This document shows positions 11,784 to 21,833 of a stretch of 64,000 nucleotides of DNA, in pieces. The notes below the pieces were generated by a model, which worked only from the letters and a program-made list of their open reading frames with translations, ran no database searches and had not been told where the DNA came from. Position 1 is the first letter of the stretch, and each line of letters starts with the position of its first letter. The DNA is from Mactromeris polynyma (taxonomy: Eukaryota; Mollusca; Bivalvia; Venerida; Mactridae), in contig JASFXZ010000038.1 of assembly GCA_032209605.1 (NCBI GenBank), positions 124,001 through 188,000 of the forward strand, written 5' to 3'. The position numbers were made by a program, and so were the translations under genes.

Positions 11784-14700
11784 CTATATTGAACCATACA
11801 TATTCCTTCTTCGTCTCCTGTAGAGTATTACAAATACTGTTATCCCAGTACAAACACCAACTACAAGTGCTACAATAACCAGGATTTCATCTGAAACATA
11901 AAAAATACAATCATAAGCTATACACAGAATAATACGACCACATTTTGAACTCTTGAAAACTGGTCTTCTTATTAAGGTGGTCTTAATATTCAGGTTGAAT
12001 TAAGACCAAAACAGTGAAAATGAACTTGTAAATTGTGGTCTTAATTTTGAGTTGATCTTTAAGTGAGGTTTTACTGTAATACAGAACAAACTTAAGTCTA
12101 CATCGTATAATATACTTAGTATGTAACAATTGTTAATATAAGACAGATTGTGTTTTTCTCGACTTTATCCTATTGCAATATCTTGCATATATCAGCTAAT
12201 ATCTCGGACCTGAAGTGAATTGATCAAACAAGGAAGCCACGTTTGCAAACTTTATGCATCGGTTACTCGGTCATTACACTACGCTACAGTACTCCGAAAT
12301 GGGAGCTCACTGCGTAGGTGATTGGGTATGTTGGTCTAAAATAGAATGCCAGTCTTTTTATCTGATGGGTCAGGGTTAGACAGACTATTCCACTGTCTTC
12401 AAAATCCCTACATGAGCACCAAGTACTGGTTACAATCATACGAAGCAGATCTACAGTGAGTCCATATATATTGCATTAATGTCTCGCACAATCAGTGTAA
12501 AATAAAGTCAACATTAAATTGATTTACATGTTCTAGCATGCAACGTGTATATTGATAAAAAGTGGTACATATTACAATTTACAAAATGTACTCACACGTT
12601 CACCACACGAACATCGAGTATATCAATCAAGTTTCCGTTGAATGACCAGGTACTTGAAACAAACTATTCTATATGGCCTTATTTACTATGATTACAATAG
12701 CTTGTTTCAAGTACCTGTGAATTTGTTAACAGACAACTACCACCACTTACACCAACGTAATCCTGCTGTTGTAGACGTGTTATGGTCACAATGATAGCCC
12801 GACCCTAATGGGGAATCATAGCAGCAACACCCTTTTTTCTTCTCACAACAATATTCATATTCTGAAAATTAGTGATGGATTTTATAGCTTATGAGAGATA
12901 CTTGCTATGGACAGTGAGCGGCAAATAAATACCTGTGCTTTATCAAACTGGGCTGAGCTATTTTAAATCCATGAATAGTGTGACTAAGTTTTGTGAACAT
13001 TTGATGAGAATTAATCAAGGTTTGTCAACCGTGGTGGAAGTAAACCACCGGTCACAGGTTACGTGAATCACAAACGCTATTTCTCTACATTGTACATAAA
13101 TGATTTAAATCATTTGTTACATATCTCGATGAAAACGTATTAACTTTGTGGATTAACTCGGTTTAATTGTCAATTCGGTGTTTAACCCTGTGTATTTCCT
13201 CAGTGTATCAAACAAGGGCATTAAATCCGTGTATCAAACAAGGGCATTAATTCAGTGTATTAAACAAGGACAATAACTCAGTGTATCAAACAATGGCATT
13301 AATTCCGTGTATCAAACAAGGGCATTAATTCAGTGTATTAAACAAGGACAATAACTCAGTGTATCAAACAAGGGGATTAACTAAGGGTATCAAACAAAAG
13401 CATTAACTCAGTGTATCAAACAAGGGCATTAACTTAGTGTATCAAACAAGAACACTAACTCAGTGTATCAAACAAGGACAATAACTCAGTGTATCAAACA
13501 AGGGGATTAACTAAGGGTATCAAACAAAAGCATTAACTCGGTGTATAAAACAAGGGCATTAACTTAGTGTATCAAACAAGGACACTAACTCAGTGTATCA
13601 AACAAGGACAATAACTCAGTGTATCAAACAAGGGGAATAACTCAGTGTATCAAACAAAAGCATTAACTCAGTGTATCAAACAAGGGCATAAACTCAGTGT
13701 ATCAAACAAGGACAATAACTCAGTGTATCAAACAAGGGGAATAACTCAGGGTATCAAACAAAAACATTAACTCAGTGTATCAAACAAGGGCATAAACTCA
13801 GAGTATCAAACAAGGACAAAAACTCAATGTATCAAACATAAGCATTAACTCAGTGTATCAAACAAGAACGTTAACTCAGGGTATCAAACAAGGACATTAA
13901 CTTAGTGTATCAAACAAGGACAGTAACTCGGTGTATCAAACAAGGACATTAACTCAGTGTATCAAATAAGGGCATGAACGCATTACATTAAAACATTTCG
14001 CGTATTGGTAACCCAAGTATTCTCTCACTGAACTGTATTCGATGGGTGAGTAGGGACATACATGTATTCATTATCACTACTTACTTTCACATACTGTTTG
14101 TCCACACGTAAGGCTCTCCTAAACAGAAATAGTTGTTAGGTTAGTCACGATATACAGAATCATCTGAATATAATTCAAAATAACTATTTAAATGTGTCGC
14201 AAATTTCGCCTTTCTACCAATTGAACAATCGAAGGTGTAAAGTACTGTATTGTCGGTTCTTGCTTAGGCCTATTCGACAACCTTCCATCCGAATAATTGG
14301 TATCATCCGAAATAAACTATCGGGTCCCGATGTATCTTCTTATGCACGTGGAATTGAAATGGGCTACTCGAAACCATGTGTTATTCGAAATAAAATTTAG
14401 AACCCGATGAATTTGAATGAGCGAGTCCCGACTGTATTAAACAATGAATGTAAGTGTAGCTAGGGACCACAAATCATGTTCGATTGTTCGACCTATATCC
14501 GTTCGAGTGATATACGGTTAGATAATATGAAATGAGAAAGGATTTCGTCGGGACTTAAGAAACTGTTCAATGTATCTACTGTGTTTGAGCCAAAACTGTC
14601 CGATGTTTCGAAATTCTACTGTAATCCCAAATACGGTTGACAAAACATCCACATATCTCAACCTCCGTCGAAACTCGCCATGTTGCTACAGGGAACGCCA

Positions 14701-15282
14701 CATACATAAGACAAAGCCTCCCCACCCAGACCTCTGGGAAAACAACAGGCCATAAAACATCAGGCATTTGAGGAGGTGCAAGCGCAAATACGCAAGGGAA
14801 CAGGGGCGCAAGGAATGGCTTGGCCGATCATAAAGGCAACTAAGTAGAATTAATGAGGACAAACAGGGGAGGGGGTATGGATGACATCACAGGGCTATGA
14901 AACTGGACTATGCGTATCTTAATATCTAGCTATTAACAAAGTTAACGAAACAGGACAATATTGTTATACGTTAAAATGTACGATAATGTTAATATGTTCA
15001 ATACCATAAATGTTCAACTATTGTAAATAGTAGTAAATATTGTATGATTGAGAAATAAAACATATACATCTCCAAAACTTAAAAGTCACGAGGAAACTAA
15101 AGTGGGCTCATACGAGACAAAACCTTTGTCAGTTGTCAGTGACGATGTTGTCAAAGGAGAATCTCTAAGACAAAAAAACTGAAGTATTTGATAAACAACA
15201 TATAATTGTATCACATACTTACCACGTTGGCAAACGTTACTACACATATTATCAGTAACAATCCATAGGATACGATACTCAT
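11784..15282 (-). CDS. Small cysteine-rich type I membrane protein, copy B (four exons)
   Basis: Exons are 15282-15223, 14118-14085, 12861-12751 and 11890-11784, equal in length and phase to copy A. All splice signals, the start and the stop are intact, so both duplicates look functional. The signal peptide reads MSIVSYGLLLIICVVTFANV; exon 2 is identical to copy A at all 34 bases; all eight cysteines are kept. Exon 3 differs at 14 of 111 bases, changing 11 residues, for example GSGFHCNDSKSITV in copy A against GSGYHCDHNTSTTA here. The membrane helix has three changes and the RRRRRNMYGSI tail is unchanged. A retrotransposon lies about 0.9 kb upstream of its start codon. Function unknown; it is the tandem paralogue of the gene at 3247-7105. 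Confidence 0.82.
11929..12076. mobile_element. MITE with CAGTAAAACC ends, left end deleted
   Basis: Unit 2 equivalent of 3406-3566. The left terminal repeat has been lost, but the right end (GAGGTTTTACTG then TA) remains. Confidence 0.65.
12647..12717. repeat. Intronic hairpin, copy B
   Basis: Same position in copy B: arms 12647-12665 and 12699-12717. The pairing is kept although the right arm differs from copy A at two bases, one of which repairs the copy A mismatch. Confidence 0.65.
13190..13975. repeat. 26-bp minisatellite in intron 2 of copy B
   Basis: Same unit as at 4735-5795 but about 30 copies, dominated by the 'cattaactca' and 'caataactca' tails. The array has therefore changed length and variant mix since the duplication. 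Confidence 0.95.
14251..14434. mobile_element. MITE with CAGTCGG ends, unit 2 copy
   Basis: Duplicate of 6082-6265 with an eroded left terminal repeat; the right end GCGAGTCCCGACTG then TA is intact. Confidence 0.65.
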
Positions 15283-16141
15283 TATCACGTTTTAGAATAC
15301 CACAAAAATATCAAAATAAGCTTAATATCTTTCAATTTCACACGATTCAATACTGTGTAGTAGATAGAGAGGAAAGTGCAACAGCAGATGCTTACAAGTC
15401 AATACCATTTGTTATCGAGATAACTTCCGTGTGGAATAATTAGGGAAGAACTTAAGAAATCACAAAGTGACGAAGAAGGTGTACATCTTTCAATTTCAAA
15501 CGATTCAATACTGTGAAGTAGATACAGGAGGTGTAAGTCAATATCATCGGTTAACGAGATAACTTCCGTGTAGACAACCTAGGGAAAAGTTTAAGAAATC
15601 AAAAAGCGATAAAGAAGGTGTACATATAGTACAATGTATACTATGTATAACTAATTGCGGATAACGTCACAGATATGTTACATTTACTTCCTTCATAGTT
15701 ATTTTGAGGATCGTCCCCGCGACGGTATAAAACTGCAGTCACGTACACGTGATCATATTACTATTATATGAAACTTGCTAAAACTTTCGACACGGTACAG
15801 TGAGAACCAAGTGACATGAAAGATGCATAACACCAACGATGAGCTGTAAGATTCTATTTATGACATAACAGCAGAAACAGCTGGTTTTCGCCAGTACTTT
15901 ACGATCACACGTAATTTTCTATATGTATCACTATAGACACGGACATATAAACCTATTATACTATGGATGACTTTTATTTTTTCCATAAGATGGAAGGCAT
16001 ATATACATTCAATAGCATAACATCTTTATGAGTGTTATTCATTTGTTCAAGTCAATACAAGTCAATACTAGTATTTAAACGACCATATTCATATTCACCA
16101 AAGACCCCTTTGATATTTACAACCCACCATGAAAATAAGTA

Positions 16142-17968
16142 GTGATTATTGTGAAAACATTAAGTTTCCTTTTGTCTCGTCTTGAATCCGATGTATTTTC
16201 TCGCGATTATAATGCGGTACCATGGCGTCGGACAGACAACTACAGGGCAATAACTCTTTCACCTGTTATTCTTAAATTATTTGAAGAAATCGTCCTTGCG
16301 CGATCTAAACTCGCAATACTTAACAAAATCAACCATCAACAAGGTGGATTCCAGGATGGGTTAGGTTGCCTTATGACGTCGTTTGTACTGCGAGAATGTG
16401 TCCAATATGCGCGGGAGAACAAGTCTAGATTGTTTGTAACCTACATGGACGGCCGTAAAGCGTTTGATGTTGTATGGCACAAAGGTTTATTACATAAACT
16501 TATTTTTGAGTGTAACATTGATGCAACCACAATCTTAGCATATAATGCTCTGTATTCGGAAATGACCAGTTGTGTACGATACCAAGGAATTATGTCTCGA
16601 TGGTTCCCGGTTCTCCAGGGTACAAGACAAGGAGGGAAAAGTTCACCTTTGTTATACCTCTTATATATAAACGAACTGATTAACTCACTTGAACACAGTG
16701 CGCATGGTATGTTCATGTACAATATGAAATTTAGCTCCCCTACGGTTGCTGATGATATGGTTCTGATGTCACTATCCTTAGACGGAATGAATTCTATGCT
16801 AGACGTATGCAACAAATATTCAAAGAGATGGAGATATGACTATAATGCCCAAAAATGCTCAGTAATGGTGTTTAATGATAAGCAGAAGACATGTTATGAT
16901 AATGTGTTTAGATTAGGAGAGCATGTACTGTCACAAACAGACAATTACACACATCTTGGTGTTATTTGTGATCCATATTTATCGGACAGAGACAATATAG
17001 ACAAAGCTTGTTCGAAACTAAGAGGAACCCTTCTTAGTTTAACAAACTCTGGAATCGATCCGAATACCCTAAACCCACTGACCACAAAAACTATATACAA
17101 TTCGACTATTATCCCCACAGCACTTTATGGGTCGGAGTTATGGTCAAACCTCACATTTTCCGATATTATTAGATTGGAACGTTCACACAGATTTTGTGTT
17201 AAGTACATACAATCATTTTTTACTAATACGAGTACTGATTACTCCTTTTGTGCATTAGGTACGATACCTCTAGAATCATTGATCGACTATAAAAAACTGC
17301 AGTTTTTCGGACAGCTATGTAGGCTATCAAACAAATATATAGCAAAGCAAGTGTTCAATTATAGGATTATATGCTTTATGCAGCTAGATAAACAAACACG
17401 AGGGTTTATTGCTGATTGCTACCGGCTAATTACGAAATATAGCCTAAAAGCAATACTAAATAGTTATCTATTAACGGGATCTTTTCCATCCAAAATAATG
17501 TGGAAATCTACATTAAGTCGACACGTGACAGCACCAGTTCAAGAACGGCAATTCAATAGACTGTTACTCCGTTGTGAGGATTTAGTCAAAATACTGTTTG
17601 ATCCAAAATCACACTCCTCAATGTGGAAGCTAGCGAGAGAAAAGCCTTCTACTTTATCCGTGTGCAAACGTTTAATGGCTATCATGAGTCAGATTATAGT
17701 GCCAACCAATTATATTAATAATTGTAATATGTGTGGTCAAATGCAAGACAACTGGATTGTGCATAAATTATGCTTGTGTAATGAGCTCAATGGCAAAAGG
17801 AATAAACTTTGGGCTTTTATTATTGACCAATACGGTTTGGGTACATTTATTACTTTGAAAACAGAAAACACCCGGGATCATTGCATATCGCTTTTGAAAT
17901 TAATTTTTGATCATGAGTTCAACTTCAAAATGTATTTTGCAATACAGTTTTTAGATTTGTTAAAGTAA
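16142..17968 (+). CDS. Non-LTR retrotransposon reverse transcriptase, N-terminally truncated
   Basis: The 608-residue reading frame encodes an RT domain. Visible blocks are NYRAITLSPVILKLFE near residue 33, YMDGRKAFD (catalytic Asp) near residue 100, QGTRQGGKSSPLLY near 159, and VADDM, the YADD-box equivalent with both catalytic aspartates, near 203. A C-terminal CNMC-x10-HKLCLC cluster near residue 527 resembles the zinc knuckle found in several non-LTR clades. The first 21 or so residues, including the start Met, come from flanking unit DNA (the same bases occur at 7825-7889), so the true N-terminus, including any endonuclease domain, is missing. The frame is otherwise uninterrupted, which suggests a recent insertion. 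Clade not assigned. Confidence 0.9.
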   Translation: MIIVKTLSFLLSRLESDVFSRDYNAVPWRRTDNYRAITLSPVILKLFEEIVLARSKLAILNKINHQQGGFQDGLGCLMTSFVLRECVQYARENKSRLFVTYMDGRKAFDVVWHKGLLHKLIFECNIDATTILAYNALYSEMTSCVRYQGIMSRWFPVLQGTRQGGKSSPLLYLLYINELINSLEHSAHGMFMYNMKFSSPTVADDMVLMSLSLDGMNSMLDVCNKYSKRWRYDYNAQKCSVMVFNDKQKTCYDNVFRLGEHVLSQTDNYTHLGVICDPYLSDRDNIDKACSKLRGTLLSLTNSGIDPNTLNPLTTKTIYNSTIIPTALYGSELWSNLTFSDIIRLERSHRFCVKYIQSFFTNTSTDYSFCALGTIPLESLIDYKKLQFFGQLCRLSNKYIAKQVFNYRIICFMQLDKQTRGFIADCYRLITKYSLKAILNSYLLTGSFPSKIMWKSTLSRHVTAPVQERQFNRLLLRCEDLVKILFDPKSHSSMWKLAREKPSTLSVCKRLMAIMSQIIVPTNYINNCNMCGQMQDNWIVHKLCLCNELNGKRNKLWAFIIDQYGLGTFITLKTENTRDHCISLLKLIFDHEFNFKMYFAIQFLDLLK

Positions 17969-18456
17969 ACTCTGATACCACATAGAGCCTATTTTTTATC
18001 TTGAAATTTCGTTTCGTTTAAGGTGGAAAGATAGTGGCTCGATATAACATAAGTTCTTCCATATATATGTATATATTTACCTTTCTATAAGTATAAGACA
18101 TTACATTATATTGCTGAACCATGCTTACTATCTATAAACCATTTTCTTATCTTAAATTTCATTTCGATTAAGGTAAGAATAATAATGGTATGCTTATATT
18201 ACATTGTATATATCAAAACAATGCATAATTGGTTTTTGTTTCACCATATTTATTGTATACTGAACAATTTATTTGTTATATCTGTTTAACATTATTATCT
18301 GTAAATGTTGTACATGTATATTTGTAATGTTGTAATCTTCAGCAATGGAGGAAAATAAATAAATAATAATAGCAAGTTAGGCATACAAATACAACGACAT
18401 TCAATCAACAATCTTTTTCGATATTCATAATACTGTTTCAGCGAAGGAGAGGGGAA
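16207..18456 (+). mobile_element. 5'-truncated non-LTR retrotransposon inserted in unit 2
   Basis: Alignment with the empty site in unit 1 (around 7889/7890) shows extra sequence from 16207 to about 18456. It contains a reverse transcriptase ORF, about 400 bases of 3' untranslated sequence and an AATAAATAAATAATAATA tail ending near 18371. A further 85 bases to 18456 have no match in unit 1. The 5' end stops just before the first conserved RT block, as expected of target-primed reverse transcription. I could not identify a clean target-site duplication. Confidence 0.85.
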
Positions 18457-18938
18457 ACGAACAGCTTGGCTTTATCACGGGCGTATATCCCCTCCCCACA
18501 CACACACCTAGCATTTAACCCTTTAAGGTATTCAAAGGATTCATATACACATACATGTATGAGACTTTCAAGGAGCGTGATCTATATTCCGTTTAAAGGT
18601 AGGTAGACTTATTGTTTTAATAAAAAATATGCGGATTATAATTTTTTTGAGAAAATTTCATAATAATGCCGTCATACTGACATACTTTTACACACTGGAA
18701 TATAATTTTTCTTTAAAAGTATGTGGACTAGCAAAACACGTGACCGACACATGTATTTCCTATGTTAGCGCTTACGTCAGGATAGAAAATACCTGAATCG
18801 GACCTATGTATTTATGGTTTTAATAGGAGAGTGGCAATGCAGTGTTGTAGAGTACATCTGCATGGAGGCATTTACCACTGATATTTACGATTTAGCACAT
18901 TTTGACAAACTATGGAGACTATCTACCTCTAAAAGGAT

Positions 18939-21418
18939 GCATATGCAACAATTTGTCTTCTGCCGATAACTAAAAAATCGATAATCGGCTATATAGAAAT
19001 AAGAAGGGACGTTTAACAAATTAGGGAATAACTTTCTTATTTATTAACATATTTCAAGTTCGCATTCAGATTTGGAAAGAACAAAATCTTAGGATTTCAA
19101 ATATATAAAAATAAATAATAAGAGACAGAATTTAGGTGGGGGAATTCATACAAACATAGAGTGACCCTATATTCCTATTGAATTACATACAAAGTCGGTA
19201 ATTTCACTGAAAAATCCATCAAATTTTGTTGTTTAAATTAGCTATAACTTTTTCCCTTTAAAACTTTTTTGAGGTTCGCATTCACTTTCATATAAAATAT
19301 ACATTTTTTGAAACAATGATGTTTTTAAATGTGAAATTGAAAACAAATTAGGCGGGGGAATTAATACTTTTGTCAAACCACCTGTAATTATTTTATATGT
19401 TCGGTTTAGTCCGTTAAACAGTAGCGGAAACTAACGGAAACTAACGAAGTTAATCGGGTTTGCGGTCCGTTTATGTTTTTATAGCACGGCAATAAAACTC
19501 CCTTCAGTGCGGATTATAGAAATCTTGACAATGACTGATTAAAGTTATAGAGCCTTTCGAACAGGTTCAGGGTAATAATAGAAATACTGTTGAATTATAT
19601 TATAAATTGTTAATAATCTGAATTACATGTTATCTAAAAAGGTCGTGAAATTGAAAAAAAAACACTTGGTAATAATTACTAATTTGTGTATTAGTCATTT
19701 GTATCAGCTAAAGAATGTATATGTATGAAATTTATTTTATTGCAAAAAGGGGTTTCTTCTTACTTTGTCAAGTTTTGAAATTTCACACCAAAATAAGTAT
19801 TGTCACACCTGTACCTTAATAAAAGAAGAACAAATGTAAGTATTAATTTAAGACAGTCATTATCAAAAAGCTTTAAGTATATTTAGCGAAAGTGTCACAT
19901 GCACATTTTACTAGAAGTAATATTTTATATGTACATTTGTATTTATTCAGGAAAAGTTCGTATATACTTTATATGACTCTCTAATGCACTTAGTAAAATA
20001 TTAAAGTGTCGGGAATAGTTACTCGAAGTTACTTTTTTACGGTATGCTGTTATGTAATTGTACCATATATAGTCATCTATATGCGTGACTATGCAGTCCG
20101 AGATTAGATGCTATCAAGGAATATACTGATTACGTTCTATAGTTTCAGCATTTTATACACATACCATTAACTATTATACATGTATAAACGTGATACTTTT
20201 TAAATCTATATGATGTTTTCATGTTTCTCTATAGTATTATTTATTAATTTTTAACGATGATAAATGTTGAAATACAATTACGTTTATAATTATGTACTTT
20301 AAAAATGACATGGTTGTTAATACGTATACTATTCGGCTTAAACCCATGCACAGTCTATTTGGCACATATATTGCCGCAATTTCATAGACGACAATAATTA
20401 AAGGTATTAAAGTTAATCCGTAATTATCAATGCCTCGGGCTTATCAGAACGATGGTCAAAGTTTCAAGCAAGGATAATTAGCGCATAGTACTGCAGTAAG
20501 ATATTTACCCCCAAGCAAAATGATAAATGGAAATGTTATAATAATAAAATGTTTGTATCCAGACTAGGTAGTTTAATCCAGTTTTCTGGACAAGGTGTCG
20601 AGAAAACTAATGATATATTGAAGTAAATTCATCAAATGAAATCGAACTAGCATGATTGAACGACAAAAAAGAACATATAATAAAGACAATAGTGACTATT
20701 GGGAAAGTAGAATTTACATGTCAAGATCGGCCAAAAAACTTAGGATAAATAGGGAAATTGAATTCGCGCATGAAAATCACCAACAAGAAATATATGTTCT
20801 AGTGTACGACGACATGACCGAACAGGAAATTAAGATTTTATTGAAAAAGAAGGGAGCCAGCACAAAATTAAGAAAGAAAGAAAAATTAATTGATTTACTG
20901 AAGAGCGTTATGAAATAAAATTAAAAGTGGAATAAACTTAAATATGCAGGAGTAGGGAAGTTAAATATATAACGTCACACTTTAAAATGAGTTTGTGTGG
21001 GTCGTAAAATATAAATGTATATTGATAGTCATTAAAATATGTGTACAAGCGTTTGCTATATATTAAATAATAGAGACATATATTATGTTTGAAATCTGAG
21101 ATATAAGATAGGTTTATATATAGTCTCTGTTGAAATGTATAAAAAAAACGACAATTATAAAACATAAAAATAAACTTCTGTTTTCTTATGTATAAATATC
21201 CCGCTAAAACCACTATAACTTAAAACACGGTAGGCCTAATACTATTGCTAATCCGGTGTTTATGACTCTGGGGTTTTATGACCCTCATAAATGACTTACG
21301 ATTTGCGTCGGTGATCTTCCGGAAATTGCCGAAAGATACGGAACAGTAGCGATCGATTGCTTCCATTATCGATTAAATTTATCGGGTAATATGTGAGAAG
21401 ACAGATTGTTGGATATGC
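18939..21418. mobile_element. 2.5 kb terminal-inverted-repeat DNA element, superfamily unknown
   Basis: The left end GCATATGCAACAATTTGTCT and the reverse complement of the right end, GCATATCCAACAATCTGTCT, form an inverted repeat of about 23 bases with two mismatches; similarity continues more loosely into 'atcgataat' blocks. The empty site survives in unit 1 at 8370. The target duplication is ambiguous: GC or ATGC. An internal part (about 19070-19380) carries two diverged copies of a block ending 'aggNgggggaatt'. The only notable ORF is at 20652-20918, so the element is probably non-autonomous. Confidence 0.8.
20652..20918 (+). CDS. Small SAP-like basic protein inside the inverted-repeat element
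   Basis: An 88-residue frame. The N-terminal half is basic and polar. The C-terminal part, MTEQEIKILLKKKGAS then TKLRKKEKLIDLLKSV, has the spacing of a SAP motif (helix, Gly turn, Lys, helix with paired leucines), a DNA-binding fold found in chromatin proteins and in some transposon proteins. It is the longest sensible frame in an otherwise very AT-rich element. It may be the relic of a transposase terminal domain or an accessory protein. I do not recognise a full-length family, and no second exon is evident. Confidence 0.4.
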   Translation: MIERQKRTYNKDNSDYWESRIYMSRSAKKLRINREIEFAHENHQQEIYVLVYDDMTEQEIKILLKKKGASTKLRKKEKLIDLLKSVMK

Positions 21419-21600
21419 GTACCTTTGTGTACCGACATCCTCATCCACATTATCGTAGCTGTCAAAAAACTATTAAATAACATAACATATATTTGTTTAA
21501 TTTCCCGCAACTCTACATACCGAAACATTTAAGATATGCCGGAACGAGTGCCACAAAAAATCGGAGAACATAATTATCGCCTCGCTTAAATTTCGTGGCA

Positions 21601-21833
21601 CGCATTATGACAAATCTACAGAGATCTAAGTGTCGATATGGGCATCGATGCAACCGGATTTTGGATGACCAAGTTTTAGGCTATTAAAAACTTTTCTAAC
21701 AAACAAAAACTGCCAAAATACGTACCGTTTTGTGATCGCGTAGTAAACAAAAAAGTCACATGTTCACACTCACCCTGGCTTTCAAGATTTCTTTTATGAA
21801 ATATCGTATCCTGAAAAGATATAGCTCTAATTG
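21601..21833. repeat. Tandem segmental duplication, start of a third copy
   Basis: The stretch beginning 'cgtggcacgcatta' resumes the sequence found at 1 and at 8520, and runs in parallel as far as 'atagctctaatt', where homology stops abruptly at about 21833. This is the right edge of the tandem duplication. Confidence 0.85.

Larger units (their letters stand above)
8520..21600. repeat. Tandem segmental duplication, unit 2, with two later insertions
   Basis: This is the second copy of the 8.5 kb unit. Positions 8520-16206 match 1-7889, 18456-18940 match about 7890-8370, and 21419-21600 match about 8371-8519. The two gaps are a non-LTR retrotransposon and an inverted-repeat DNA element. A small local duplication of about 150 bases (15331-15480 against 15486-15600) is found only here. 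Confidence 0.92.
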
